Below, piece after piece: positions 25,970 to 34,264 of a stretch of DNA of 64,000 bases (positions within the stretch are counted from its first letter, which is position 1; the number at the start of each line of letters is the position of its first letter). A model generated the notes under the pieces. It saw nothing but the letters and a program-made list of their open reading frames with translations. It made no database searches and had not been told where the DNA came from. A program made the position numbers and the translations under genes. Source of the DNA: Sphingopyxis sp. BE259. Lineage in GTDB: Bacteria; Pseudomonadota; Alphaproteobacteria; Sphingomonadales; Sphingomonadaceae. The stretch spans positions 1,228,001 to 1,292,000 of the forward strand of contig NZ_JAVDWM010000001.1 in NCBI RefSeq assembly GCF_031457495.1, read 5' to 3'.

Positions 25970-26764
25970 ATGTCATTGGGTCAGGCGATCGCCCCGCATT
26001 TGCCGTATCTGCGGCGCTACGGTCGGGCGATCTCGGGAAGCCAGCAGAATGGCGACGCGCTGGTTGCGTGTTTGCTCGAAACGCTGGTCGCCAATCCCGC
26101 GGCGGTAGATACCGGCAACGATCTTCGCATCCAGCTTTACCGCATGGTCCACGACAATTTCGGCCTGATGGCCGAAGCATCCGCGGCGGGTGACGAGGCC
26201 GATCTGACCGACATGGCGATCGCCGACGCGCGGTTGCGCCGGATTCCGTCGCTGGCGCGGCAAGCCTTGCTGCTGACCGCAGTCGAAGGGTTCAATGCCG
26301 AGGATACCGGCCGGATCATCGGCCGCGATCCCGACGCGGTAAAGACGCTGATCGCCGAGGCAACCGACGAAATCGATCGCCAGACCCGGGCGCGCATCCT
26401 GATTATCGAGGACGAGCCGATCATCGCGATGGACATCGAAATGATCGTCCGCGACCTCGGGCATGACGTCGTTGCGGTCGCCACCACCCACCGCGAGGCG
26501 GTCGCCGAAGCGCAGAAGCATCAGCCGGGCCTCGTGCTTGCCGACATCCAGCTCGCCGACAACAGCTCGGGGATCGAGGCGGTGCAGGAAATCCTGACCG
26601 ATCTGAAGGTGCCGGTCATCTTCATCACCGCCTTCCCCGAACGGTTGCTGACTGGCGATCGTCCCGAACCGGCGTTCCTGCTGACCAAACCCTATCAGCC
26701 GGCGACGTTGCGCGCCGCGATTTCGCAGGTGCTGTTCTTCGACGAAAGCACCGTTCCGGCCTGA
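25970..26764 (+). CDS. phyR: General stress response anti-anti-sigma regulator PhyR
   Basis: The N-terminal half (about residues 1-125) is an EcfG sigma-like domain (APHLPYLRRYGRAISGSQ, then RIPSLARQALLLTAVEGF and DTGRIIGRD). The C-terminal half is a receiver with acidic pocket IEDEP, phospho-acceptor Asp in LVLADIQLAD, and the TKPY lysine. When phosphorylated, the sigma-like domain sequesters NepR and frees EcfG. The ATG at 25970 has GGAGGG about nine bases upstream; an upstream opening would add an unconserved 25 residues. No PhyR-activating HWE/HisKA2 kinase is adjacent. Confidence 0.95.
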   Translation: MSLGQAIAPHLPYLRRYGRAISGSQQNGDALVACLLETLVANPAAVDTGNDLRIQLYRMVHDNFGLMAEASAAGDEADLTDMAIADARLRRIPSLARQALLLTAVEGFNAEDTGRIIGRDPDAVKTLIAEATDEIDRQTRARILIIEDEPIIAMDIEMIVRDLGHDVVAVATTHREAVAEAQKHQPGLVLADIQLADNSSGIEAVQEILTDLKVPVIFITAFPERLLTGDRPEPAFLLTKPYQPATLRAAISQVLFFDESTVPA

Positions 26765-26785
26765 GGGCTCGGCCCCTCCAGCCAT

Positions 26786-26862
26786 CGTCATTGCGAGCGC
26801 AGCGAAGCAATCCAGAGCGGTTTACACAAGCTCTGGATTGCTTCGCTGCGCTCGCAATGACG
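26786..26862. repeat. Intergenic perfect inverted repeat, family B, copy 2
   Basis: Two arms of 33 bases (26786-26818 and 26830-26862), fully complementary, around an 11-base loop. The left arm starts CGTCATTGCGAGCGCAGCGA. Most regular of the three B copies; it lies between phyR and glnE. Confidence 0.92.
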
Positions 26863-26907
26863 AGGAGGGGTTGATACCATAAAGTTGGCGGGCGATAGCA
26901 GCGCGCA

Positions 26908-29613
26908 ATGACGACGTCCGACGCTTCCCATCGCCAATCCGCGCTCGACCGCCTTATCGCCAACGCGCCGTTTTTGGCGCGGCTTGCCGAAATCAACCCG
27001 GATGATGTGACGCGCTTCCTGACCGACGGGACGGACGCGGCGCTGGCAGCGGTGACTGCGCCGACCGCGGATGACGACATCATGCGGACCATGCGCCAAT
27101 GGCGCGGCCAAATCGCGCTGCTGCTCGCGCTCGGCGATCTGTCGGGCGAACATGACGTGGCGACGACGACGCGCTTGCTGTCCGAATTTGCCGACCAGGC
27201 CTGTGACACAGCGCTTGCCGCCGCCTTTGCCGAACGCGTGCCGGATGAGGAACCGCGCGGCCTGTCGGTCATTGCATTGGGGAAGCTCGGCAGTCACGAA
27301 CTCAACTATTCGTCCGACATCGACCCGATCCTGATTTTCGATCCCGACACGCTGCCGCGGCGCCAACGCGACGATCCCACCGAAGCCGCGGTGCGGATCG
27401 CGCGGCGGATGGTCGAAATCCTGTCGGCGCGCACTGGCGATGGTCACGTCCTGCGGGTCGACTTGCGGCTGCGCCCGCACCCCGAGGTCACCCCGATCGT
27501 GCTGCCGGTGGACGCGGCCATCTCCTATTATGAATCCGAGGCGCTGGCGTGGGAGCAGGCGGCGTTCATCCGCAGCCGCGCGTCGGCCGGCGACCGGGCG
27601 CTGGGCGGGCAATTCCTGTCGGCAATTCAGCCATTCATTTGGCGCCGCAGCCTCGATTTCCGCCAGCTCAAAGAAATCGGCGCGATGAGCGACCGCATCC
27701 GCGACCATTTCGCGCAGGGGCAGGCGTTCGGACCCGGATTTGATCTGAAACGCGGGCGCGGCGGGATTCGCGAGATCGAGTTTTTTGCGCAGGTCCACCA
27801 GCTGATCTATGGTGGCCGCGACCCGTCGCTGCGTGTGCCCGCAACGGTCGATGCGCTCGCCGCTCTCGCCGCGGCGGGGCGGATCGAGGCGGAGGTCGCG
27901 ACGCGGCTGTCGGGCCATTATGCCATGCTGCGCCGGATCGAACACCGGTTGCAGATGGTCGAGGATCAGCAGACGCATTGCCTGCCAACCCAGCCGACGG
28001 CACTCGATGGCGTGGCGCGCCTTGACGGCGCGGCCGATGGTGCGGCGCTGCTGGCGATGCTCGAACCGGTCAGCGCCGACGTCGGCGCCTGCTATGACCG
28101 GCTGGTCGCCGAACGCGCAGTCACCACCGGGCTGCCGCGCGACGACGATGGGCTTGCAGCGGCGTTGCTGGCCGCGGGGTTCGACCCTCCAGACGCGGCG
28201 CTGCGCACGATCGCCGAGTGGCGCGGCGGCAAATTGCGCGCGCTGCGCAGCCCGGCGGCGCTCGACGCGCTCGAAACGGTGCTGCCCGAACTGATCAAGG
28301 CGCTGGGCGCGGCACCCGATCCGCGAGCGACGCTGACCCGGTTCGACACGCTGGTCGCGGGGCTGCCCAGCGCGATCAACTTCTTTCACCTGCTCGCCGC
28401 GCAACCCGCGCTGGCACGCATCGCGACGCGCATTTTGGCCCTCGCCCCGACGCTTGCCGACGCGCTCGGCGCGCGGGCGCAGCTGATCGAGGGGCTGATC
28501 GACAGTCGCGCTTTTGACGCGCCAGCCGACACGGTGACGTTGCTGGCCGAATGGGAACCGGGGCTGGCGGCGCTCGATTATGAACGTCTGCTCGACCGGG
28601 TGCGCGATCTGGTCGGCGAGCGGCGCTTTGCCTATGGGGTGCAGCTCGTCGCCGGAGCGACCGATCCCTTGACGATCGCTTGCGGCTATTCCGACCTTGC
28701 CGAGGCGGCGCTCGGCGTGCTTGCCGACGCGACGGTGGCCGAATTTGTTGCGGCGCACGGGCGGATCGCCGACAGCGAACTGGTCGTGCTGGCGCTCGGG
28801 CGGTTCGGGGGCAGGGCGCTGACCCACGCGTCGGACCTTGACCTCATCTACCTGTTCACCGGCGATCACCTCGCCGAATCCGACGGGCCGCGGCCCCTCG
28901 GCGCGACAACCTATTACAACCGCCTCGCGCAGCGGGTTACCGCGGCGATGTCGGTGCCGACCGCGGCGGGCAAGCTCTATGACGTCGATACGCGGCTGCG
29001 GCCGCAGGGCGCGCAAGGCCCGCTGGTCGTCACCCTCGACAGTTTCGAACGCTATCAGCGCGAGGAAGCCTGGACGTGGGAGCATATGGCGCTGCTCCGC
29101 GCGCGGCCGGTCTATGGGTCGAACGCAGCCTGCGCCGATGTCAAGCGGATCATCGCCGAGCTGCTGGCCATCCCGCGCGATCCGGCCAAACTTGCGACGG
29201 ATGCTGCCGAGATGCGGGGCAAAATTGCGGCGCACAAACCCGCGCAGGGCGCGCTCGACATCAAGGGCGGCCCCGGCGGCCTCGTCGATCTGGAGTTCGC
29301 GATGCAGGTGACCCAACTCGCCAGCGGGCAGTGCCATGACCCCAATATCGCCGCCGCGCTCGCCTGCCTGAAAGCGGCGGGGCTGGCGCCCGACGGGGTG
29401 TGCGAGGCGCACGGGTTGCTGGCGCGGATGCTGGTGATGCTGCGGCTGACGGCGCCCGAGGGTGAGCCGCCGACCGCGGCGGCGCGGCAGCTCGTTGCGA
29501 GCCAATGCGGCGAACCCGGCTGGCCGCAACTGCTTGCCGCGCATGATTCGGCGCGGCAGGAGATTGCCGATTGGTGGGTATCGATTCGCCCGGCGCAGGA
29601 GAGTGAAACATGA
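26908..29613 (+). CDS. glnE: Bifunctional glutamine synthetase adenylyltransferase/deadenylase
   Basis: GlnE adds and removes AMP on glutamine synthetase in response to PII and glutamine. Two nucleotidyltransferase domains are present: N-terminal deadenylase with ALGKLGSHELNYSSDIDPI and C-terminal adenylyltransferase with ALGRFGGRALTHASDLDLIY, each with the D-x-D metal pair. Other family segments are RGRGGIREIEFFAQ and GGPGGLVDLEFAMQ. The length of 901 residues is slightly below the E. coli protein. It overlaps bcp by four bases (ATGA). Confidence 0.96.
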   Translation: MTTSDASHRQSALDRLIANAPFLARLAEINPDDVTRFLTDGTDAALAAVTAPTADDDIMRTMRQWRGQIALLLALGDLSGEHDVATTTRLLSEFADQACDTALAAAFAERVPDEEPRGLSVIALGKLGSHELNYSSDIDPILIFDPDTLPRRQRDDPTEAAVRIARRMVEILSARTGDGHVLRVDLRLRPHPEVTPIVLPVDAAISYYESEALAWEQAAFIRSRASAGDRALGGQFLSAIQPFIWRRSLDFRQLKEIGAMSDRIRDHFAQGQAFGPGFDLKRGRGGIREIEFFAQVHQLIYGGRDPSLRVPATVDALAALAAAGRIEAEVATRLSGHYAMLRRIEHRLQMVEDQQTHCLPTQPTALDGVARLDGAADGAALLAMLEPVSADVGACYDRLVAERAVTTGLPRDDDGLAAALLAAGFDPPDAALRTIAEWRGGKLRALRSPAALDALETVLPELIKALGAAPDPRATLTRFDTLVAGLPSAINFFHLLAAQPALARIATRILALAPTLADALGARAQLIEGLIDSRAFDAPADTVTLLAEWEPGLAALDYERLLDRVRDLVGERRFAYGVQLVAGATDPLTIACGYSDLAEAALGVLADATVAEFVAAHGRIADSELVVLALGRFGGRALTHASDLDLIYLFTGDHLAESDGPRPLGATTYYNRLAQRVTAAMSVPTAAGKLYDVDTRLRPQGAQGPLVVTLDSFERYQREEAWTWEHMALLRARPVYGSNAACADVKRIIAELLAIPRDPAKLATDAAEMRGKIAAHKPAQGALDIKGGPGGLVDLEFAMQVTQLASGQCHDPNIAAALACLKAAGLAPDGVCEAHGLLARMLVMLRLTAPEGEPPTAAARQLVASQCGEPGWPQLLAAHDSARQEIADWWVSIRPAQESET

Positions 29614-30077
29614 GCGGTATGAAACTGGGCGATGCCATCCCCGCGGTGACGCTGCTGGACGCCGATGGTGCGACGATCGATCTCGCCGCGATGACGGGGG
29701 CGCCGCTGGTGGTTTATTTCTACCCCAAGGCCGATACGCCGGGCTGCACCGTCGAAGCGCAGGATTTCACCCGCCTTGCCCCCGACTTCGCGCATCTCCA
29801 TGCGCAGGTGCTTGCCGTGTCGCGCGATGCGCCCGCGAAGCTGTGCAAGTTCCGCGACAAATACGGCCTGACCGTGCGGCTGGCTTCCGACGAAGACGGT
29901 AAGGTGTGCGAAGCGTTCGGCACCTGGGTCGAAAAGCAGAATTACGGTAAGACCTATATGGGGATCGAACGTTCGACCTTCCTGTTCGGCGCCGATGGCA
30001 AGCTGGCCAAGGAATGGCGCAAGGTGCGCGTCAAGGGTCATGCCGAGGCGGTGCTGGAGGCGGCAAAGGCGCTTTAA
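29610..30077 (+). CDS. bcp: Thioredoxin-dependent thiol peroxidase (Bcp/PrxQ)
   Basis: A 155-residue peroxiredoxin with the peroxidatic Cys in FYPKADTPGCTVEAQDF. The neighbouring resolving Cys five residues later, found in E. coli Bcp, is replaced here by Ala; other Cys residues occur in KLCKFRDKYG and KVCEAFG, so resolution may use one of these. It reduces hydroperoxides with thioredoxin. The start overlaps the glnE stop by four bases, suggesting coupled translation. Confidence 0.93.
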   Translation: MSGMKLGDAIPAVTLLDADGATIDLAAMTGAPLVVYFYPKADTPGCTVEAQDFTRLAPDFAHLHAQVLAVSRDAPAKLCKFRDKYGLTVRLASDEDGKVCEAFGTWVEKQNYGKTYMGIERSTFLFGADGKLAKEWRKVRVKGHAEAVLEAAKAL

Positions 30078-30094
30078 GCGTTCAACAGCAGCTT

Positions 30095-30212
30095 CCGTTC
30101 GTCCTGAGGAGGGACTGAGCGCGGCGAAGGCCCGTCTCGAAGGACTAAGCGCGGCGCGAGCGTCCTTCGAGACGCCATTTCGACAAGCTCAATGGCTCTT
30201 CAGGACAAACGG
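30095..30212. repeat. Intergenic long inverted repeat, family A, copy 2
   Basis: Same design as 1643-1760: starts CCGTTCGTCCTGAGGAG, centre TCTCGAAGGA/TCCTTCGAGA, ends TTCAGGACAAACGG. It lies between bcp and the DUF455 gene. Confidence 0.85.
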
Positions 30213-30231
30213 AAAGAAATTTGGTCCCTGT

Positions 30232-31023
30232 ATGAATAGTTTAGGAGAAGCCGCGCGCGCGGTCCTGCTGACGCCCGACCCGCACGACAAACGCCGCGCG
30301 GCGCGGAGTCTGGCGCGGGCGTGGCGACAGGGGCGTCTCGACCATCGTTGCAATACGCCGATGCCCGATCAGCCCGCGTGGCCCGCCCACCCCGAACTGC
30401 TCGAACCCAGCCGCATGCCGCGGCGCGGCAAGGGCGGTTCCGAACGCGGCCGAATCGCGCTGCTCCACGCGCTCGCGCATATCGAATTTGTTGCGATCGA
30501 CCTGGCGGTTGATCTGATCGGCCGCTTTGGCGACGAATTTCCGCGCGCGTTTGTCGATGACTGGATCGGCGTCGCGGCCGACGAGGCGATGCATTTTGCG
30601 CTGCTCGACCGCCGCCTGCGGCAGCTTGGCAGCCATTATGGTGCACTGCCCGCCCACGCCGGATTGTGGGAGGCGGCGCAGGTCACCGCCGACGACGTAT
30701 TGGCGCGGCTCGCGATCGTGCCGATGGTGCTGGAGGCGCGGGGACTCGACGTCACGCCGCCGACGATCGCGCGCTTTCGCGACGCGGGGGACGAGGCTTC
30801 GGCAAATATTTTGTCGCGCATTTACAACGACGAAATCCGCCATGTGCGCGCGGGCACGGTCTGGTTCGGTTGGAAGTGCGACGAACGGGGATTCAACGCC
30901 GCCCAAGCGTGGCACAGCCTCGTAAAAGCGCGATTTCGGGGTGCGCTCAAAGCGCCGTTCAACGACTCGGCGCGCCACGACGCCGGTCTGACGCAAGAAT
31001 TCTATGGTGTTATTGCGTCTTAA
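30232..31023 (+). CDS. DUF455 ferritin-like protein
   Basis: A 263-residue protein with ferritin-like helices that carry metal-ligand pairs: ALAHIEFVAIDLAVD, DWIGVAADEAMHFALLD and IYNDEIRHVRAGTVWF. Family members are annotated as DUF455 and are related to tRNA hydroxylase MiaE-like diiron proteins; the substrate is unknown. The ATG at 30232 gives the usual N-terminus MNSLGEAARAVLLTPDP. It follows a family A repeat and precedes an M23 peptidase gene. Confidence 0.87.
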   Translation: MNSLGEAARAVLLTPDPHDKRRAARSLARAWRQGRLDHRCNTPMPDQPAWPAHPELLEPSRMPRRGKGGSERGRIALLHALAHIEFVAIDLAVDLIGRFGDEFPRAFVDDWIGVAADEAMHFALLDRRLRQLGSHYGALPAHAGLWEAAQVTADDVLARLAIVPMVLEARGLDVTPPTIARFRDAGDEASANILSRIYNDEIRHVRAGTVWFGWKCDERGFNAAQAWHSLVKARFRGALKAPFNDSARHDAGLTQEFYGVIAS

Positions 31024-31100
31024 CCATTGGGATAGCACACAGGCTTCGCGGGGGATGAGCAATCATCCAAACCAACAAACACCGGCGCCAAAGCCTCTTT

Positions 31101-31838
31101 ATGACTTTGGCGACATGGCACACGCAGGGTCGTATTTTGATAAACACTCTTCTGACGCAGAAGTTGCATCAAGTCGCAATCGTCTGCGCCGCAGCATGTT
31201 TCGGACTGGCAACGCCAGCCGCCCACGCTGCCGAAACCAGCGCCGATGCTGGTATTGTCGCTCCCGACGAGCCCGATGACGACAGCTTTACTGCTGGCGT
31301 TCCCTCTGTCGGCGAAGATAGCGAAGCCCGCGCAATTTTTCAGGCGTGGAAGCGTCTCGACACCGGCCTGACCGCTTCGATCGGCGTTGCGGTGCCCTCG
31401 CGCCGCCCGATCGACCAGATGTCGCTGTCATCCTCCTATGGCATGCGCGTCCATCCCGTCACCGGCAAGGTCGCCCGCCACAATGGCATTGACATCCCGG
31501 CGCCGCACGGCACCCCGATTTACGCGACGGCCGACGGCATCGTCGGCCGCGCCCAGCGCCTCGGCGGCTACGGCAATTACGTCGAGGTCGAACATGGCAA
31601 CGCGATTCAGACGCGTTACGGCCATATGTCGTCCTACGTCGTCATCCCCGGCCAGTCGGTCAAAAAGGGCGACGTGCTCGGCTATGTCGGTTCGACCGGC
31701 CGTTCGACCGGCAACCACCTGCATTATGAAGTCCGCATCGAAGGCGCGCCGGTCAATCCGATGCCGTTCGTGCGGTCGGACCAGATGGCGATCGCTGCGA
31801 TCACCGGCAAGAATGTCGCGATGGGCGGTCCCGAATAA
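31101..31838 (+). CDS. M23 family metallopeptidase (LytM-like) with signal peptide
   Basis: The C-terminal LytM domain has the zinc motif HNGIDI (HxxxD) and the distal HLHYEV (HxH) plus RYGHMSSY, all ligands intact. It should cut peptidoglycan cross-bridges or, if regulatory, activate amidases. A hydrophobic signal segment (QVAIVCAAACFGLATPAAHA) precedes an acidic linker. The start is not certain: the ATG at 31101 has a weak ribosome site, and a TTG at 31137 gives a more conventional signal peptide. A terminator follows at 31873-31908. Confidence 0.87.
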   Translation: MTLATWHTQGRILINTLLTQKLHQVAIVCAAACFGLATPAAHAAETSADAGIVAPDEPDDDSFTAGVPSVGEDSEARAIFQAWKRLDTGLTASIGVAVPSRRPIDQMSLSSSYGMRVHPVTGKVARHNGIDIPAPHGTPIYATADGIVGRAQRLGGYGNYVEVEHGNAIQTRYGHMSSYVVIPGQSVKKGDVLGYVGSTGRSTGNHLHYEVRIEGAPVNPMPFVRSDQMAIAAITGKNVAMGGPE

Positions 31839-31872
31839 GAATATTGACGAGCTTTCCTGGGTCGGAGAGGAG

Positions 31873-31908
31873 GGGCGCCAGGCGGGACAACCGTCGCGGC
31901 GCCCTTTT
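31873..31908 (+). terminator. Rho-independent terminator after the M23 gene
   Basis: GGGCGCC (31873-31879) pairs with GGCGCCC (31898-31904), followed by TTTT. It separates the peptidase gene from the Fe-S carrier gene. Confidence 0.7.
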
Positions 31909-31938
31909 CATTTGGTATAAAGCGCCTATCTAACGCCC

Positions 31939-32280
31939 ATGGCCAAGCAGCTTTCCGATATCACCCTGTCACCCGCCGCCGCGGCGCGCGTCCGCTGGAT
32001 CGCCGACCGCAAGGGTGAGAGCGACGCCGCGCTGCGCCTCGCCGTCGATGGCGGCGGCTGTTCAGGCTTCACCTATCGCTTCGGCTTGGCCGAAGGCATC
32101 GATGCCGACGACATTATCACCGAGACCGACGGGGTAAAGCTGGTCGTCGATCCGGTGAGCATCGATCTCGTGCGCGGGTGCATCGTCGATTTCGTCGATT
32201 CGCTCGGCGGGTCGTCGTTCAAGGTCGAAAACCCCAATGCAGCGTCGGGCTGCGGCTGCGGGTCCAGCTTCTCGATCTGA
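31939..32280 (+). CDS. A-type iron-sulfur carrier protein (HesB/IscA/ErpA family)
   Basis: A 113-residue protein with the three family cysteines: DGGGCSGFTY and the terminal ASGCGCGSSF. Such proteins carry Fe-S clusters to apo-enzymes. The start is LSDITLSPAAAARVRWIADR, normal for the family. ErpA is the most likely subtype, but IscA or SufA cannot be excluded by sequence alone. It precedes xthA by 40 bases on the same strand, so the two may be co-transcribed. Confidence 0.93.
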   Translation: MAKQLSDITLSPAAAARVRWIADRKGESDAALRLAVDGGGCSGFTYRFGLAEGIDADDIITETDGVKLVVDPVSIDLVRGCIVDFVDSLGGSSFKVENPNAASGCGCGSSFSI

Positions 32281-32319
32281 CGCCTTTCGCCGCGCCGTGC
32301 TTGCTGGCATAGGTGCGCC

Positions 32320-33090
32320 ATGAAAATCGCGACCTTCAATATCAACGGGATCAAGGCCCGCCTGCCGCGTCTGATCGAATGGCTCGAGGAAACCCAGCCC
32401 GATGTCGCCTGCTTGCAGGAACTGAAATCGAGCGACGAGACGATGCCGACGAAGGAGATCGAGGCGGCGGGTTACGGCTTTCTCTACCACGGGCAAAAGG
32501 GCTTCAACGGCGTCGCGATCCTCGCGCGTGGCGCCCAGCCGGTCGAAACCCAGCGCGGTCTCGCGGGTGAGGCCGAGGACGAGCAGTCGCGCTACCTGGA
32601 GGCCGACGTCCACGGGGTGCGCGTCGCGTCGATCTATCTGCCCAACGGCAATCCGCAGCCCGGCCCCAAATTCGACTACAAGCTGCGCTGGATGGCGCGG
32701 CTGCGCGAGCGCGCCAAATTCCTGCTCGCGTCCGAAATCCCGACGATCCTGACCGGCGATTACAACGTCATCCCGCACGACGACGATGTCTGGGATCCGC
32801 GGGTGATGGCGACCGACGCGCTGATGCAGCCCGAATCGCGCGATGCGTGGTTCCGCCTGCTCGGCGACGGATGGACCGACGCGCTCCGCAGCCGTCATCC
32901 GGCTGGTCGTATCTGGACTTTCTGGGATTATCAGGCGGGCGGCTGGCAACGCGACCACGGCTTTCGCATCGATCATCTGCTGCTCAGCCCGGCGCTCGCC
33001 GACCGGCTGGTCGACGCGGGGGTCGACAAGGATCACCGCGGGCGGGAAAAGGCGAGCGATCATGCGCCGACCTGGGCGGTGCTTTCATAA
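32320..33090 (+). CDS. xthA: Exodeoxyribonuclease III
   Basis: This 256-residue AP endonuclease of the exonuclease III type starts MKIATFNINGIKARLPRLIE. Catalytic segments include CLQELKSSDE, GDYNVIPHDDDVWDP, WTFWDYQAGGWQRDHGFRIDH and the terminal KASDHAPTWAVL, containing the Asp-His catalytic pair. It cuts at abasic sites in base-excision repair. The gene lies between the Fe-S carrier gene and a short palindrome. Confidence 0.95.
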   Translation: MKIATFNINGIKARLPRLIEWLEETQPDVACLQELKSSDETMPTKEIEAAGYGFLYHGQKGFNGVAILARGAQPVETQRGLAGEAEDEQSRYLEADVHGVRVASIYLPNGNPQPGPKFDYKLRWMARLRERAKFLLASEIPTILTGDYNVIPHDDDVWDPRVMATDALMQPESRDAWFRLLGDGWTDALRSRHPAGRIWTFWDYQAGGWQRDHGFRIDHLLLSPALADRLVDAGVDKDHRGREKASDHAPTWAVLS

Positions 33091-33095
33091 CCCAT

Positions 33096-33123
33096 CGTCA
33101 ATCCGGCCTTCGCCGGGATGACG
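33096..33123. repeat. Short palindrome, single unit of family D
   Basis: CGTCA...TCCGGC-CTTC-GCCGGGA-TGACG forms a compact hairpin related to one arm of the 6093-6168 element. It separates the convergent xthA and DUF1501 genes. Confidence 0.6.
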
Positions 33124-33136
33124 AGCTAAATGCCGA

Positions 33137-34261
33137 TCATGCCGCGTCGGGATACAACGTCGCCATCACCCGCTTCTGATCGAGCGCATAGTGATGCGCC
33201 ACCGCGCCAGCGATCACGCTTTCAAGGCTACGCGTCGGTTTGAGGTCGCGGCCGTCGAGCCGCGCTGAGGCCGTCAGTCCGGGCCAGTCGGCCGAAACCT
33301 TGCCCCCCGCCGCCAACCCGCCGCCGAGCAGCATCGCGGTCGATGCGGTGCCATGGTCGGTGCCGCCGGTACCGTTGACCTCGACCGTCCGACCGAATTC
33401 GGTGGCGACGATGACCAGCGTGTCGGTCCACGCCGGACCGAGGCCGGTCTGAAGCGCACCGACCAGTTGATCGAGCCCGCGCAACTGCGCGTTCAGCCGC
33501 CCGCGCTGACCGCTGTGGGTGTCCCAGCCGCCGGTTTCGACCATCATCACCCGCGCGCCATCGGCGGGCAGCATCAGCGACGCGGCGAGCTTGCCAAGAT
33601 CGGCGCCGTTGCGGCCGTTGTTGCCGCCGATGTCGCTCGCCAGCTCCTGCGTCTTGACCGCGCTGTTCCACAGCGGATGGAGCAGCGTATCGTCGGCATA
33701 AAGTGCGGACAGCCGCGCGATCAGGTCGCCGTCGGCCTGCGGCAACCGGCTCGGCGCATAGGTGCCGACCTGGACCGTGCCGCGCATCGCCAGCGGCACC
33801 GCGGGGGCGATTGCCAGCGCGTCGCGCTCTGCCGCGGGCAGCAGGGTCAGCAGCCGTCCGACCCAGCCGTCGGCGCGGCCATAGGGTCGCGACCCGCCGC
33901 CTTCGAGCATGTTCTGCCCATCGAAATGCGACCGGTCGCGATAGGCAGTGGCGACGGCGTGGGCGAAATGCGCCTGGCGGCCGGTGTAAAGCCCAGCCGT
34001 CGTCGCCAGCGCCGGATGCAGCGTGAACATCGCATCGAGCTTGGCGCCGCCCGCCGTCTCGTCGGCCAGCGCGCGGCGCGCCGCGGCGAACGCGGGATCG
34101 CCGGTCGGCGCTACCGTCGCCAGCCCGTCGGCGGCGCCGCGCTGGATGATGAACACCAGCCGCTTGGGCGTCGCCGCTGCGGCATAGGCAAAACCGGGCA
34201 GCGCGCCCGCGGCGGCGGCGGTGATCCCCGACAGGATGATCGAACGGCGGGAAAGGATCAT
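33137..34261 (-). CDS. DUF1501 protein, Tat-exported
   Basis: A 374-residue protein with a twin-arginine signal (LSRRSIILSGITAAAAGALP), so it is probably exported folded. The body matches the DUF1501 (alkaline-phosphatase-fold) family: IIQRGAADGLATVAP, GGWDTHSGQRGRLNAQLRGL, and VIVATEFGRTVEVNGTGGTD with HGTAS. Function unknown. It lies three bases after the DUF1800 gene, with which it almost always pairs. Confidence 0.9.
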   Translation of the reverse strand: MILSRRSIILSGITAAAAGALPGFAYAAAATPKRLVFIIQRGAADGLATVAPTGDPAFAAARRALADETAGGAKLDAMFTLHPALATTAGLYTGRQAHFAHAVATAYRDRSHFDGQNMLEGGGSRPYGRADGWVGRLLTLLPAAERDALAIAPAVPLAMRGTVQVGTYAPSRLPQADGDLIARLSALYADDTLLHPLWNSAVKTQELASDIGGNNGRNGADLGKLAASLMLPADGARVMMVETGGWDTHSGQRGRLNAQLRGLDQLVGALQTGLGPAWTDTLVIVATEFGRTVEVNGTGGTDHGTASTAMLLGGGLAAGGKVSADWPGLTASARLDGRDLKPTRSLESVIAGAVAHHYALDQKRVMATLYPDAA

Positions 34262-34264
34262 GGT

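Noticed and set aside
26786..26862. Possible CRISPR unit or tRNA-like fold in the palindromic repeats
   Set aside because: Copies are isolated, kilobases apart, with no regular spacers and no cas genes; the folds are simple hairpins without tRNA features.
26788..29544. A 918-codon open frame on the minus strand opposite glnE
   Set aside because: The plus strand encodes GlnE with both catalytic motifs. The opposite frame has biased low-complexity composition (Arg, Gln, Asp) and starts in a palindromic repeat.
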